Below, piece by piece: positions 45,884-53,074 of a DNA stretch of 64,000 bases. The notes beneath the pieces were generated by a model. It saw only the letters and a list, made by a program, of their open reading frames with translations, was not told where the DNA came from and ran no database searches. Both the position numbers and the translations under genes were made by a program. Numbering within the stretch: position 1 is the first letter of the stretch; each line of letters starts with the position of its first letter. Source of the stretch: Novosphingobium sp. (lineage in GTDB: Bacteria > Pseudomonadota > Alphaproteobacteria > Sphingomonadales > Sphingomonadaceae); NCBI RefSeq assembly GCF_020852455.1, contig NZ_JADZAT010000017.1:39200-103199 (forward strand). The letters are read 5' to 3'.

Positions 45884-45920
45884 CGGAAACCCCGGGTCGC
45901 CATTGACCCGGGAGTTTCCG
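45884..45920 (+). promoter_or_regulatory. Hairpin covering the ribosome-binding site of the next gene
   Basis: CGGAAACCCCGGGTC (45884-45898) pairs with GACCCGGGAGTTTCCG (45905-45920) apart from a one-base bulge, with a 6-base loop. The GGGAG Shine-Dalgarno of the gene at 45924 lies in its 3' strand. It may stop transcription after pckA or hold translation of the downstream gene low. No T-run follows. Confidence 0.55.
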
Positions 45921-45923
45921 ATC

Positions 45924-46364
45924 ATGACCGACCATCCGATCCGCTTGTTTGCTTCTGAAGAGGCCATTCGCCACGTCGGCGAAGGGCTGCTGGCCCGCAC
46001 CCTGCCCAAGGCTGAATGGACCCACGAGGCGCATCTGGCCGCCTGTGCCTGGCTGGTGCTGGAACGTCCGCAGATCGCGCTGGAGCGCGAACTGCCCGGG
46101 ATCATTTCGAGCTATAATATCGCGGCCGGCGGTGAGAACACCGATACGGCCGGCTATCATGAAACGCTGACCCAGCTCTACATCATCGGCGTGCGGCGCT
46201 TCCTTGATGGCTGCGCCGAGGCCGGGCTGCTGTCCAAGGTCAACGCCCTGCTGGCCAGCGACATGGCCCCGCGCGACTGGCCGTTCAGGTTCTACTCACG
46301 CGCAGTGCTGTTTTCGCTCGCCGCGCGGCGGGGCTGGGTTGAACCGGACCTTGCGGCGATTTGA
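45924..46364 (+). CDS. Conserved hypothetical protein (WTHEAHL motif)
   Basis: The 146-residue soluble helical protein starts at ATG 45924; a TTG at 45903 is inside the upstream hairpin and less likely. I do not recognise a named family. Features are the AEWTHEAHLAACAWLV segment (His pair), ISSYNIAAGGENTDTAGYHET and the C-terminal RFYSRAVLFSLAARRGW. The His and Tyr residues could form a ligand site, but that is speculation. It lies 47 bp after pckA. Confidence 0.75.
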   Translation: MTDHPIRLFASEEAIRHVGEGLLARTLPKAEWTHEAHLAACAWLVLERPQIALERELPGIISSYNIAAGGENTDTAGYHETLTQLYIIGVRRFLDGCAEAGLLSKVNALLASDMAPRDWPFRFYSRAVLFSLAARRGWVEPDLAAI

Positions 46365-46422
46365 CTTGGTGGAGGGCAGGGCAGGGTCCATGTTCTCTGC
46401 TTCGCAGTTAGGAGTCGCTACT

Positions 46423-46779
46423 ATGGGAATGCTTGACGGAATCATGAGCCAGCTGGGCGGAGCCGATATCGGCGGTCTGGCGGAAAAGTTCGGCCTGCCG
46501 CCGGAAATGGCTGAAAAGGCCGTGGCCGCGCTGGGGCAGAGCCATGCCGAACCGGGTGACACGATCGAAGGGGCGGCGGCCAAGACCGGGCTCGACGCTT
46601 CGACGCTGAGCCAGATGGCCCAGCAGCTGGGCGGCGAAGGCGGCCTGGGCAAGCTGTCGGAAATGCTCCAGGGCAATTCGGCGCTGTCGGGGCTGACCGG
46701 CATGCTTGACCGTGACGGTGACGGCAATCCGCTCGACGATATTGCCGGGATGGCATCGGGCCTGTTCGGCAAGAAGTAA
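46423..46779 (+). CDS. Small DUF937/YidB-like protein with acidic C-terminal loop
   Basis: From ATG 46423 with an AGGAG site at 46410-46414 (118 residues, MGMLDGIMSQLGG). The body is helical and Gly/Ala/Leu-rich. The C-terminal part carries DRDGDGNPLDDI, a Ca-binding-like acidic loop. The same loop ends the larger DUF937 protein at 48819. I infer that the two are paralogues. It is followed by a strong bidirectional terminator. Confidence 0.8.
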   Translation: MGMLDGIMSQLGGADIGGLAEKFGLPPEMAEKAVAALGQSHAEPGDTIEGAAAKTGLDASTLSQMAQQLGGEGGLGKLSEMLQGNSALSGLTGMLDRDGDGNPLDDIAGMASGLFGKK

Positions 46780-46799
46780 GCCCGCAAGGGCAAGACAAA

Positions 46800-46833
46800 A
46801 CGGGGCTCCGGGCCGGATGGCGCGGAGCCCCGT
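46800..46833. terminator. Bidirectional terminator between the DUF937-like and DUF885 genes
   Basis: A perfect 11-bp stem, ACGGGGCTCCG with CGGAGCCCCGT, spans a 12-base loop. T-rich flanks lie on the plus side (TTGCTTT) and, read on the minus strand, a TTTTGT stretch follows. It sits between convergent stop codons. Confidence 0.8.
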
Positions 46834-46855
46834 TGCTTTAGCGGGTGGCCTTGGC

Positions 46856-48691
46856 TCAGCGGGCCTTGGTCTCGGCGATATAGCGCGAGACGTTGTCGCC
46901 CAGCACATCCAGCGGCACGTTGCCGCCGCCCACCACCGCATCGTCAAAATCGCGCAGGTCGTACTTCGCGCCCAGTTCGGCCCTGGCCCGCGCCCGCTGG
47001 GCCAGGATTTCGCTGTGACCCATCTTGTAGCCGCAGGCCTGGCCCGGCCATGAGCAATAGCGATCGACCTCTGGTGTGACCTCGGACAGTCCCGAACCGT
47101 TGGTCTCGGCAAACCACTTGATCGCCTGCTCGCGGGTCCAGCGCTTGGCGTGGAGGCCGGTATCGACCACCAGCCGGCAGGCGCGGAACGCGATCGACTG
47201 GAGATAGCCGAGCCGCCCGACCGGATCGCCTTCATAGGCACCCAGTTCATCGCCCAGCGTCTCGGCATAAAGCGCCCAGCCTTCGCTATAGGCGTTGAAG
47301 GCCAGCAAGGTGCGGATCATCGGCAGGGCATTGGCATATTCGCCCTGCCAGACGTGGCCGGGAATGCCTTCGTGGAAGCCCAGCGTGGCCAGCGAATAGC
47401 GGCTGTGGCGGTTCACATCGCCCAGGTTCAGCCAGATCTTGCCGGGGATCTTGCCATCCTTCGATCCCGCGCCGCCATAGGCACCGGGCGCGCCGTCTTC
47501 CTCGGCAATCGGCAGCCGGCGGATTTCAAGGTTGCCCGGCATCTGGGTGCGGAACGCCTGGGGCAGCTTGGTGCGGATGAAGTCGATCTTGCCCTGCATG
47601 GTGGCGATCACTTCGGCGCGGCCCTTGTCATCGTTGCTGAACAGGAAACGCGGATCGTTGCCCAGCGCGGTCATCCGTTCGCCCACCGTGCCCTGGGTGA
47701 AGCCCAGACTGCGCAGGATCGGGTCCATCTGACCTTGCAGGTCCTTCAGTGCTTCCAGCCCGATCTGGTGGATTTCCTCGGGCGTGCGGCGGGTGGTGGT
47801 GCTGGCGCGCAGGCCCCAGGCATACCATTCATCGCCGTGCGGACGCGCCCACAGCCCGGCGTCCATGGTCGCCACCTGGCGCTGGGTCTTCAGTTCGCGC
47901 AGCTGGCGTGCCAGCGCGGCGGCGACCGGCCCGGTGGCCAGCACCTTGGCGCGGGCGCCCCAGTTGCCGGGGATCGCCTTGGTCCGGCCGACCAGCGATG
48001 ACACCAGCCCGCCGCCCGCGCTCGCATCCTTGAGCGTCAGTTCAAGCTGCCGGATCGCCTTGTCGAGCAGGAAGGCCGGCGGCACCAGACCCTTGCCCCG
48101 CGCCGCACGGATCCGCGCGGTTTCCCCATCGAGCAGCGCGGGGAACCTGGCCAGCCGCGCCAGATAGGCCTCGGCATCGGCGCGGTTCCGAACCGGATGC
48201 TCGCTGTCAAGGAAGCGCGGAATGTCGAGATAGCCGCCGACATTCTGGATCACCACATAGGGCGTGTTGCGCCAGCCCCCCACCGCGATGTCGCCATAGG
48301 GCAGGGCAAAGCCATCCAGCGCGGTCGAAAAGGCGCTCTTGACCACTGCCAGGCTGGTGCGGGTGGCGGGATCGAGCTTGTCCACCGGGAACCGGCCCAG
48401 CTGCCCCAGCGTCGTGCGCAGCAGCGCGGCCACGCGGTCCTGCCCGGCCTGCGAACGATCGCCCAGCTTGTAACGCAGCGCCGCCCGCGCGCCGGTATCA
48501 ACCCCCAGCGAAGTCGCGCTTTCGGGGGAAAGACCCAGCATCTGCCAGGCAACCTCATCAAGAAACAGCTCGGCACTTTTCAGGCGTTTGGCCGCAGCCA
48601 GCGCGGGCTGGGCGTCAAGCGCGAAGGTGGTGGCAGCGCCGCCCAGCAGGGCCAGCGCCTGGCGGCGGGTGGGAGAGGTCAGATCGAACAT
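46856..48691 (-). CDS. DUF885 family protein with Tat-type signal
   Basis: From ATG 48691 (611 residues). The N-terminus SPTRRQALALLGG is a twin-arginine-like export signal. The DUF885 region (about 40-600) contains TLGFHEGIPGHVWQGEYA, an HExxH-type segment (HEGIPGH) typical of the zinc-peptidase-like DUF885 proteins, and EGWALYAETLGDELGAYE with the further Glu. The longer frame to 48727 lacks the export signal at its start. It is probably a periplasmic peptidase; the substrate is unknown. Confidence 0.9.
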   Translation of the reverse strand: MFDLTSPTRRQALALLGGAATTFALDAQPALAAAKRLKSAELFLDEVAWQMLGLSPESATSLGVDTGARAALRYKLGDRSQAGQDRVAALLRTTLGQLGRFPVDKLDPATRTSLAVVKSAFSTALDGFALPYGDIAVGGWRNTPYVVIQNVGGYLDIPRFLDSEHPVRNRADAEAYLARLARFPALLDGETARIRAARGKGLVPPAFLLDKAIRQLELTLKDASAGGGLVSSLVGRTKAIPGNWGARAKVLATGPVAAALARQLRELKTQRQVATMDAGLWARPHGDEWYAWGLRASTTTRRTPEEIHQIGLEALKDLQGQMDPILRSLGFTQGTVGERMTALGNDPRFLFSNDDKGRAEVIATMQGKIDFIRTKLPQAFRTQMPGNLEIRRLPIAEEDGAPGAYGGAGSKDGKIPGKIWLNLGDVNRHSRYSLATLGFHEGIPGHVWQGEYANALPMIRTLLAFNAYSEGWALYAETLGDELGAYEGDPVGRLGYLQSIAFRACRLVVDTGLHAKRWTREQAIKWFAETNGSGLSEVTPEVDRYCSWPGQACGYKMGHSEILAQRARARAELGAKYDLRDFDDAVVGGGNVPLDVLGDNVSRYIAETKAR

Positions 48692-48818
48692 GGGCCAAGT
48701 GATGCGGTGTGGCGCGCGGCAAGTCAAACGCCCAAATTATTGGTCTGTTCGCCGCGTTGGCATGGGGCTAGACCCGTGCGGTTCGCGGCCAGTCCCGGCC
48801 GCTGGAGGGTCAAAGTCG

Positions 48819-49484
48819 ATGTCAGCCGATCTGATGGGCATGCTGCAACAAAGCGGCGGAATTTCCGCCATCGCCGAACAACTGGGCATCTCGCCCGAAC
48901 AGGCCCAGGCCGGCGCCGGGGCGCTGCTGCCGGCGGTGGTCGGCGGGTTCAACAAGAAGGCCAAGGCCCAGGTTGAGGGCGAAGCCGGGCTGGGCGGGCT
49001 GATGGATATCCTGGGCTCGCTGGGCGGCGGCGGCCTGGCCGGCAATGTGCTGGGCCCGGAACCGACCGACGTCAGCAAGGGCAATGACGTGCTGGGGCAG
49101 ATTTTCGGATCGAAGGACGTCAGCCGCACGGTGGCGGGTCACGCCGCCAGCCAGACCGGGATCGATCCGTCGATCCTCAAGAAGATGCTGCCGATCCTGG
49201 CCATGCTGGTGGGTGGTTACCTCTCGCATCAGGGCGGCGGTCAGCAGGGCGGTGCCGGCGGCATGCTCGGTTCGGTACTCGGTTCGGTCCTGGGCGGCGG
49301 TCAGCAAGGCGGTGCCGGCGGAATACTGGGCTCGGTGCTGGGTTCGGTGCTGGGCGGCGGCGGCCAGCAGGCTGCTCCGGCTGGCGGCGGCGGGCTGGGC
49401 GGCCTGGGCTCGCTGCTCGACATGGACGGCGACGGCAACCCGCTTGACGATATCCTGGGCATGGCCGGCAAGCTGGCGCGCTGA
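48819..49484 (+). CDS. DUF937 (YidB-like) protein with internal repeats
   Basis: From ATG 48819 (221 residues). The N-terminal half is the DUF937 helical part (GISAIAEQLGISPEQAQAGA, ALLPAVVGGFNKKAKAQ). The C-terminal half contains two 20-residue direct repeats (unit GGGQQGGAGG then (M/I)LGSVLGSVL) and ends in DMDGDGNPLDDI. No catalytic motif is visible. It overlaps the small membrane-protein gene by one base. Confidence 0.85.
   Translation: MSADLMGMLQQSGGISAIAEQLGISPEQAQAGAGALLPAVVGGFNKKAKAQVEGEAGLGGLMDILGSLGGGGLAGNVLGPEPTDVSKGNDVLGQIFGSKDVSRTVAGHAASQTGIDPSILKKMLPILAMLVGGYLSHQGGGQQGGAGGMLGSVLGSVLGGGQQGGAGGILGSVLGSVLGGGGQQAAPAGGGGLGGLGSLLDMDGDGNPLDDILGMAGKLAR
49233..49352 (+). repeat. Two 60-bp tandem repeats inside the DUF937 gene
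   Basis: Units at 49233-49292 and 49293-49352 are nearly identical and in frame; a partial third unit follows. They encode the Gly/Gln-rich plus LGSVLGSVL peptide. The copy number is likely to vary between strains. Confidence 0.85.
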
Positions 49485-49687
49485 TGACGCTCGACACCGT
49501 CCTGTCGATCATGGTGCTGGGCTGCCTGGCCATGGTGCTGGGCGCCTTTGCGCTGTGGCGCAGGCGCGGCGCCACGCGCCAGGTCTGGCTGATGCTGGTC
49601 CTGGCGCTGGTGCTGGCGGGCAATGTCGCGATCTGGCTGGTGCCGGATGGCGGCGGTCAGGCCCCGGTCAAGCAGGAGCTGAAGTAG
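49484..49687 (+). CDS. Small two-helix membrane protein
   Basis: The 67-residue protein has hydrophobic segments at about 5-25 and 33-52 with a basic WRRRGATR loop between them. No family is recognised. The ATG shares one base with the DUF937 stop (TGATG), so it is translationally coupled and probably functionally linked. A CCTCCCCC/GGGGGAGG hairpin follows. Confidence 0.7.
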   Translation: MTLDTVLSIMVLGCLAMVLGAFALWRRRGATRQVWLMLVLALVLAGNVAIWLVPDGGGQAPVKQELK

Positions 49688-49689
49688 GT

Positions 49690-49707
49690 CCTCCCCCAAG
49701 GGGGAGG
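49690..49707. terminator. Hairpin between convergent genes, repeat-like
   Basis: CCTCCCCCAAGGGGGAGG is a perfect 8-bp stem with an AA loop and the same core as hairpin 1 of the family-B element at 56264. It may be a solo remnant and could act as a two-way terminator between stops at 49687 and 49710. Confidence 0.55.
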
Positions 49708-49709
49708 AT

Positions 49710-50366
49710 TTACCTGATCGGGCAGTCCGGTGAGAGCCGCATGTCGAGGTAATTATCGACCGAGCGCATCAGATCGCCCATTTCACTTTCGAAGAAATGG
49801 TTGGCCCGGGGGATTTCCTCGTGGTGGATCGTGATGTGCTTCTGCGTGCGCAGCTTGTCGACCAGCTTCTGCACCGAATTGGGCGTCACCACCGTATCGC
49901 TGGCGCCCTGGATCAGGATGCCAGAGGCCGGGCACGGGGCCAGGAAGCTGAAATCGTACATGTTGGCCGGCGGAGCGACCGAGATGAAGCCGCGAATTTC
50001 CGGACGGCGCATCAGCAGCTGCATGCCGATCAGCGCGCCAAAGCTGAAGCCCGCGACCCAGGTGGTGCTGGCTTCGGGGTGGATCGACTGGACCCAGTCG
50101 AGCGCGGCGGCGGCATCGGACAGTTCGCCGATCCCGTTGTCAAAGCTGCCCTGGCTGCGGCCAACCCCGCGGAAATTGAAGCGCAGCGTGGCAAAGCCGC
50201 GGTTCGCAAAGGTCTTGTAGAGCGACTGGGTGATCCGCTCGTTCATCGTGCCCCCGGCCTGCGGGTGCGGATGAAGGATCATCGCCACCGGCGCGCGCGG
50301 ACGCGAAGCGGGCTGGAACCGGCCTTCGAGGCGGCCTTCGGGGCCGGGAAAGATCACTGCGGGCAT
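49710..50366 (-). CDS. Alpha/beta hydrolase (COG2945-like)
   Basis: From ATG 50366 (218 residues, MPAVIFPGPEGRLEG). Characteristic segments are MILHPHPQAGGTM, RFNFRGVGRSQG, the nucleophile elbow GFSFGA and the C-terminal HHEEIPRANHFF with the catalytic His. The reading frame upstream to 51257 is the shadow of the cysteine desulfurase gene. The substrate is unknown. Confidence 0.92.
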   Translation of the reverse strand: MPAVIFPGPEGRLEGRFQPASRPRAPVAMILHPHPQAGGTMNERITQSLYKTFANRGFATLRFNFRGVGRSQGSFDNGIGELSDAAAALDWVQSIHPEASTTWVAGFSFGALIGMQLLMRRPEIRGFISVAPPANMYDFSFLAPCPASGILIQGASDTVVTPNSVQKLVDKLRTQKHITIHHEEIPRANHFFESEMGDLMRSVDNYLDMRLSPDCPIR

Positions 50367-50498
50367 TGTCTTGGCACCTGGCTCTGCGCCCGTTGCGCGG
50401 CGCCGCGAGATTTTCGCGGATGCCGGGCCGCTTAGGGCTAGGATCGGGAGAGAGGCGCTATATAGAAACGCTGGTCCGAAAAGCAACTTTTGTGAACA

Positions 50499-51590
50499 AT
50501 GCCCGCCGATTCCATCTATCTTGACCATCAGGCCACCACACCGCTCGCTCCCGAAGCGCGCGATGCGATGCTGCCGTGGCTGTCCGGGCCGGAAAGTCTG
50601 GGCTTTGCCAACCCGCATTCGATGCACCGCGCGGGCCGCGCGGCGGCCGCCGCGGTAGAGGTAGCGCGCGAACAGGTTGCCGCGCTGCTGCCCAAGGGCG
50701 GGCGGGTGATCTTTACCAGCGGCGCGACCGAAGCGCTCAACCAGGCGATTCGCTCGGTCCCGCGCGGACCAATCGCCTATTCGGCGATCGAACATTCGGC
50801 GGTGGTCAATCCGGCGATCGCAACCGGCGCGCCGGTGCAGGTGCTGCCGGTCAGCGCGGAAGGACTGGTCGATCCCGAGGTCGCGTTCGCCGAAGGGACC
50901 GGGCTGGTCGCGGTGATGCAGGTCAACAACGAGATCGGCACGATCCAGCCGGTCGATCGGCTGGCGGAACGCGCGCATGCGGTGGGCGCGCTGTTCCTGT
51001 GCGATGCGGTGCAGGGCGCGGGCAAGCTGGCCCCGCCGGAAGGGGCCGACCTGATCGCGGTGACCGCGCACAAGCTCTATGGTCCCAAGGGGATCGGCGC
51101 GCTGTGGGTGCGCGACGGGGTGAAGATCGGCGAACTGATCCACGGCGGCGGCCAGGAAGGCGGGCTGCGTTCGGGCACGCTCAGCCCCGCGCTCTGTGCC
51201 GGGTTCGGCGCGGCGGCCAGGCTGGCGCAGGAACGGATGGGGCTCGATTTCCAGCACCTTGCGGGGCTGGCGGCGCTGGCCCGTTCGGTCCTGCAGCGCT
51301 GGACCGTCAACGGCAGCGAACAGTCGCGCTGGCCGGGCAATCTCAACCTGCGGCTCGATGGACTCAATTTTCCGCGCCTGCTCAGCGATTGCCGCAATCT
51401 GGCGTTCTCGGCCGGATCGGCCTGCGGCAGCGGCACCGGCGCGCCGAGCCGGGTGCTGAGCGCGATCGGGCTGGAGGCCAGGCAGGCGCGCAATTCGATC
51501 CGGCTGGGCTTCGGGCGTTATACCACGGCCGAGGAAGTCGAAACGGCCTGCCGTGCGATTGAGGCGGCAGCAGAGGCACAGGGGGTCTGA
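50499..51590 (+). CDS. Cysteine desulfurase (IscS/NifS-like class V aminotransferase)
   Basis: The 363-residue PLP enzyme begins IYLDHQATTPLAPEARDAM. The PLP Lys is in TAHKLYGPKG (about 190), and the catalytic Cys309 is in SAGSACGSGTG, so it should supply persulfide sulfur. It lacks the other isc/suf partners but is directly joined to a 2Fe-2S ferredoxin gene (TGATG overlap). That pair suggests a dedicated maturation or modification role. Confidence 0.92.
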   Translation: MPADSIYLDHQATTPLAPEARDAMLPWLSGPESLGFANPHSMHRAGRAAAAAVEVAREQVAALLPKGGRVIFTSGATEALNQAIRSVPRGPIAYSAIEHSAVVNPAIATGAPVQVLPVSAEGLVDPEVAFAEGTGLVAVMQVNNEIGTIQPVDRLAERAHAVGALFLCDAVQGAGKLAPPEGADLIAVTAHKLYGPKGIGALWVRDGVKIGELIHGGGQEGGLRSGTLSPALCAGFGAAARLAQERMGLDFQHLAGLAALARSVLQRWTVNGSEQSRWPGNLNLRLDGLNFPRLLSDCRNLAFSAGSACGSGTGAPSRVLSAIGLEARQARNSIRLGFGRYTTAEEVETACRAIEAAAEAQGV

Positions 51591-51922
51591 TGGTCAAGGT
51601 TGCATTCGTCACCGCCGAAGGGCAGCGCGTCGAGGCCGAGGGCCGCGCGGGTGACCGGCTGCTCGAGGTGGCGCAGGCCGCCGGCATGCCGCTGGAGGGC
51701 ACCTGTGAAGGGCAGATGGCCTGCTCGACCTGCCACGTCATCGTCCTGCGCGAATGGTTTGACCGGCTGGACCCCGCCAGCGAGGACGAGGAAGACATGC
51801 TCGATCTGGCCGCCGGGGTCCGCCCGACCAGCCGGCTGGCCTGCCAGATCGTGCTGGGCGAGGCGCTGGACGGACTGGAAGTGCGGATCCCCGGCGAAAG
51901 CCGCGACATGCAGCGGCGCTGA
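51590..51922 (+). CDS. 2Fe-2S ferredoxin, adrenodoxin type
   Basis: The 110-residue protein has the cluster ligands Cys39, Cys45, Cys48 and Cys85 (CX5CX2CX36C), the adrenodoxin/ISC-ferredoxin spacing, in CEGQMACSTC and RLACQ. It carries electrons in Fe-S assembly or to P450 enzymes. The start overlaps the desulfurase stop by one base, which fits an Fe-S assembly role. Confidence 0.95.
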   Translation: MVKVAFVTAEGQRVEAEGRAGDRLLEVAQAAGMPLEGTCEGQMACSTCHVIVLREWFDRLDPASEDEEDMLDLAAGVRPTSRLACQIVLGEALDGLEVRIPGESRDMQRR

Positions 51923-52930
51923 TCAGCCCTCGGCCACGGCCACCGGCGCAGGACGATAGCGCAGCCACAGCTTGCGACCGCCCCAGACGACCAGGCCGAC
52001 CGGGACCAGAACTGTCGCCAGCACGATCGCCATGGCCAGCATGGTGCCCAGGATCGAACCAAGCGAGCCAAGCGTGCTGCGCACCGGCGCGGCGAACCCG
52101 CCCTCGCTGGGGACTGTGGCGGAATAGGCGATCGTCAGCCGGCTGAATTCGACCCGGCCCTGCATCTCTGTCAGCCAGCTGCGGGCTTCGTCGATCTCCT
52201 CGTTGACCTGGGCAACGCCGCGCTCGGCCTCGACCAGTTCGGCAACCGTGCCGCGCCGGGTGGCCAGCACTTCCATCAGCCGGTCGCGCAGCAGCGTGCG
52301 GGCGCGCAGTCGGGCCTGGGTATCGACGATCTGCTTCGACAGGTCTTCGCCGCTGATCGAAGCGCCCACTTCCTTGCCGCCCGCCGCTTCGACGCTGCGC
52401 GCCAGTTCGCTGCCAAAACCGCGCGCCCGATCGGATGCGACCGCCAGCACCAAGGTGCCGCGCGCATAGTCGCCTTCATCGCCGCCCTGTTCGAGCGCCA
52501 GAATCCGGCAGACCCGCGGCCCCTGCCGTTCGCACAGATCGGCATGGCGGCGCTGGACCCCGGAAATCTCGTCGGTGCCGAGGCGGTAGGCATAGTTGTA
52601 GGTGTAGGCGATCCTGGGCAGTCCGCTCACGAGGGAACCCGGTTCGATCCCCTTGGGGATGTCGCTCTTGGGAATATCGAGCGCCGCCGCGGCTTCCTCT
52701 GCTGCAGCAGTGGCATCGGCTGCCGCTGCCTGCGCGGCCACGGCCGGGGGGGCAGAGACGGGGTTCATTGCCTCGGCAAAGCCGAACTTGTTCTGCGGCG
52801 CGGCAACGTCCATCGTGGCCGCGCGCATCATCTGCGGGGCTTCTGCCGGGCGAAAGCTGCTCGAAAAGGCCAGCGCGATTGCCGAAACCGCACCCAGCGC
52901 CACCAATCCTCCAATCAATTTGGCTCTCAT
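51923..52930 (-). CDS. DUF4349 family envelope protein
   Basis: The 335-residue protein has an N-terminal membrane helix or signal (about 5-22), an Ala-rich linker (60-90), the DUF4349 region (about 110-310, with RIAYTYNYAYRLGTDEI and the coiled-coil VAELVEAERGVAQVNEEIDEA, quoted in part) and a C-terminal membrane helix. Function unknown. An AGGAGG Shine-Dalgarno and ATG at 52930 fix the start. It faces parC across a 144-bp gap with a palindromic site. Confidence 0.88.
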   Translation of the reverse strand: MRAKLIGGLVALGAVSAIALAFSSSFRPAEAPQMMRAATMDVAAPQNKFGFAEAMNPVSAPPAVAAQAAAADATAAAEEAAAALDIPKSDIPKGIEPGSLVSGLPRIAYTYNYAYRLGTDEISGVQRRHADLCERQGPRVCRILALEQGGDEGDYARGTLVLAVASDRARGFGSELARSVEAAGGKEVGASISGEDLSKQIVDTQARLRARTLLRDRLMEVLATRRGTVAELVEAERGVAQVNEEIDEARSWLTEMQGRVEFSRLTIAYSATVPSEGGFAAPVRSTLGSLGSILGTMLAMAIVLATVLVPVGLVVWGGRKLWLRYRPAPVAVAEG

Positions 52931-52948
52931 CGCATCCCTCCTGTAGTT

Positions 52949-52970
52949 ATGTAATGAGATACTATTACAT
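52949..52970. promoter_or_regulatory. AT-rich palindrome in the DUF4349-parC gap
   Basis: ATGTAAT and ATTACAT form a perfect dyad with an 8-base spacer, in an AT-rich stretch unusual for this genome. It is 18 bp from the DUF4349 start, so a regulator of that gene is the most likely user. Confidence 0.5.
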
Positions 52971-53074
52971 TAGTTGAGATTGTGATGCAAGCAGGCCGGT
53001 GCCACCAATTCCCTATGGAAAAGGGCCAAGTCCCGCTTGGGCCGGGAATCCGCTCCTGCTAGGGGCCTTGGCCA

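Noticed and set aside
44131..45903. 590-aa open frame antisense to pckA
   Set aside because: It covers pckA exactly, and its composition reflects GC-skewed third positions. No domain is recognisable.
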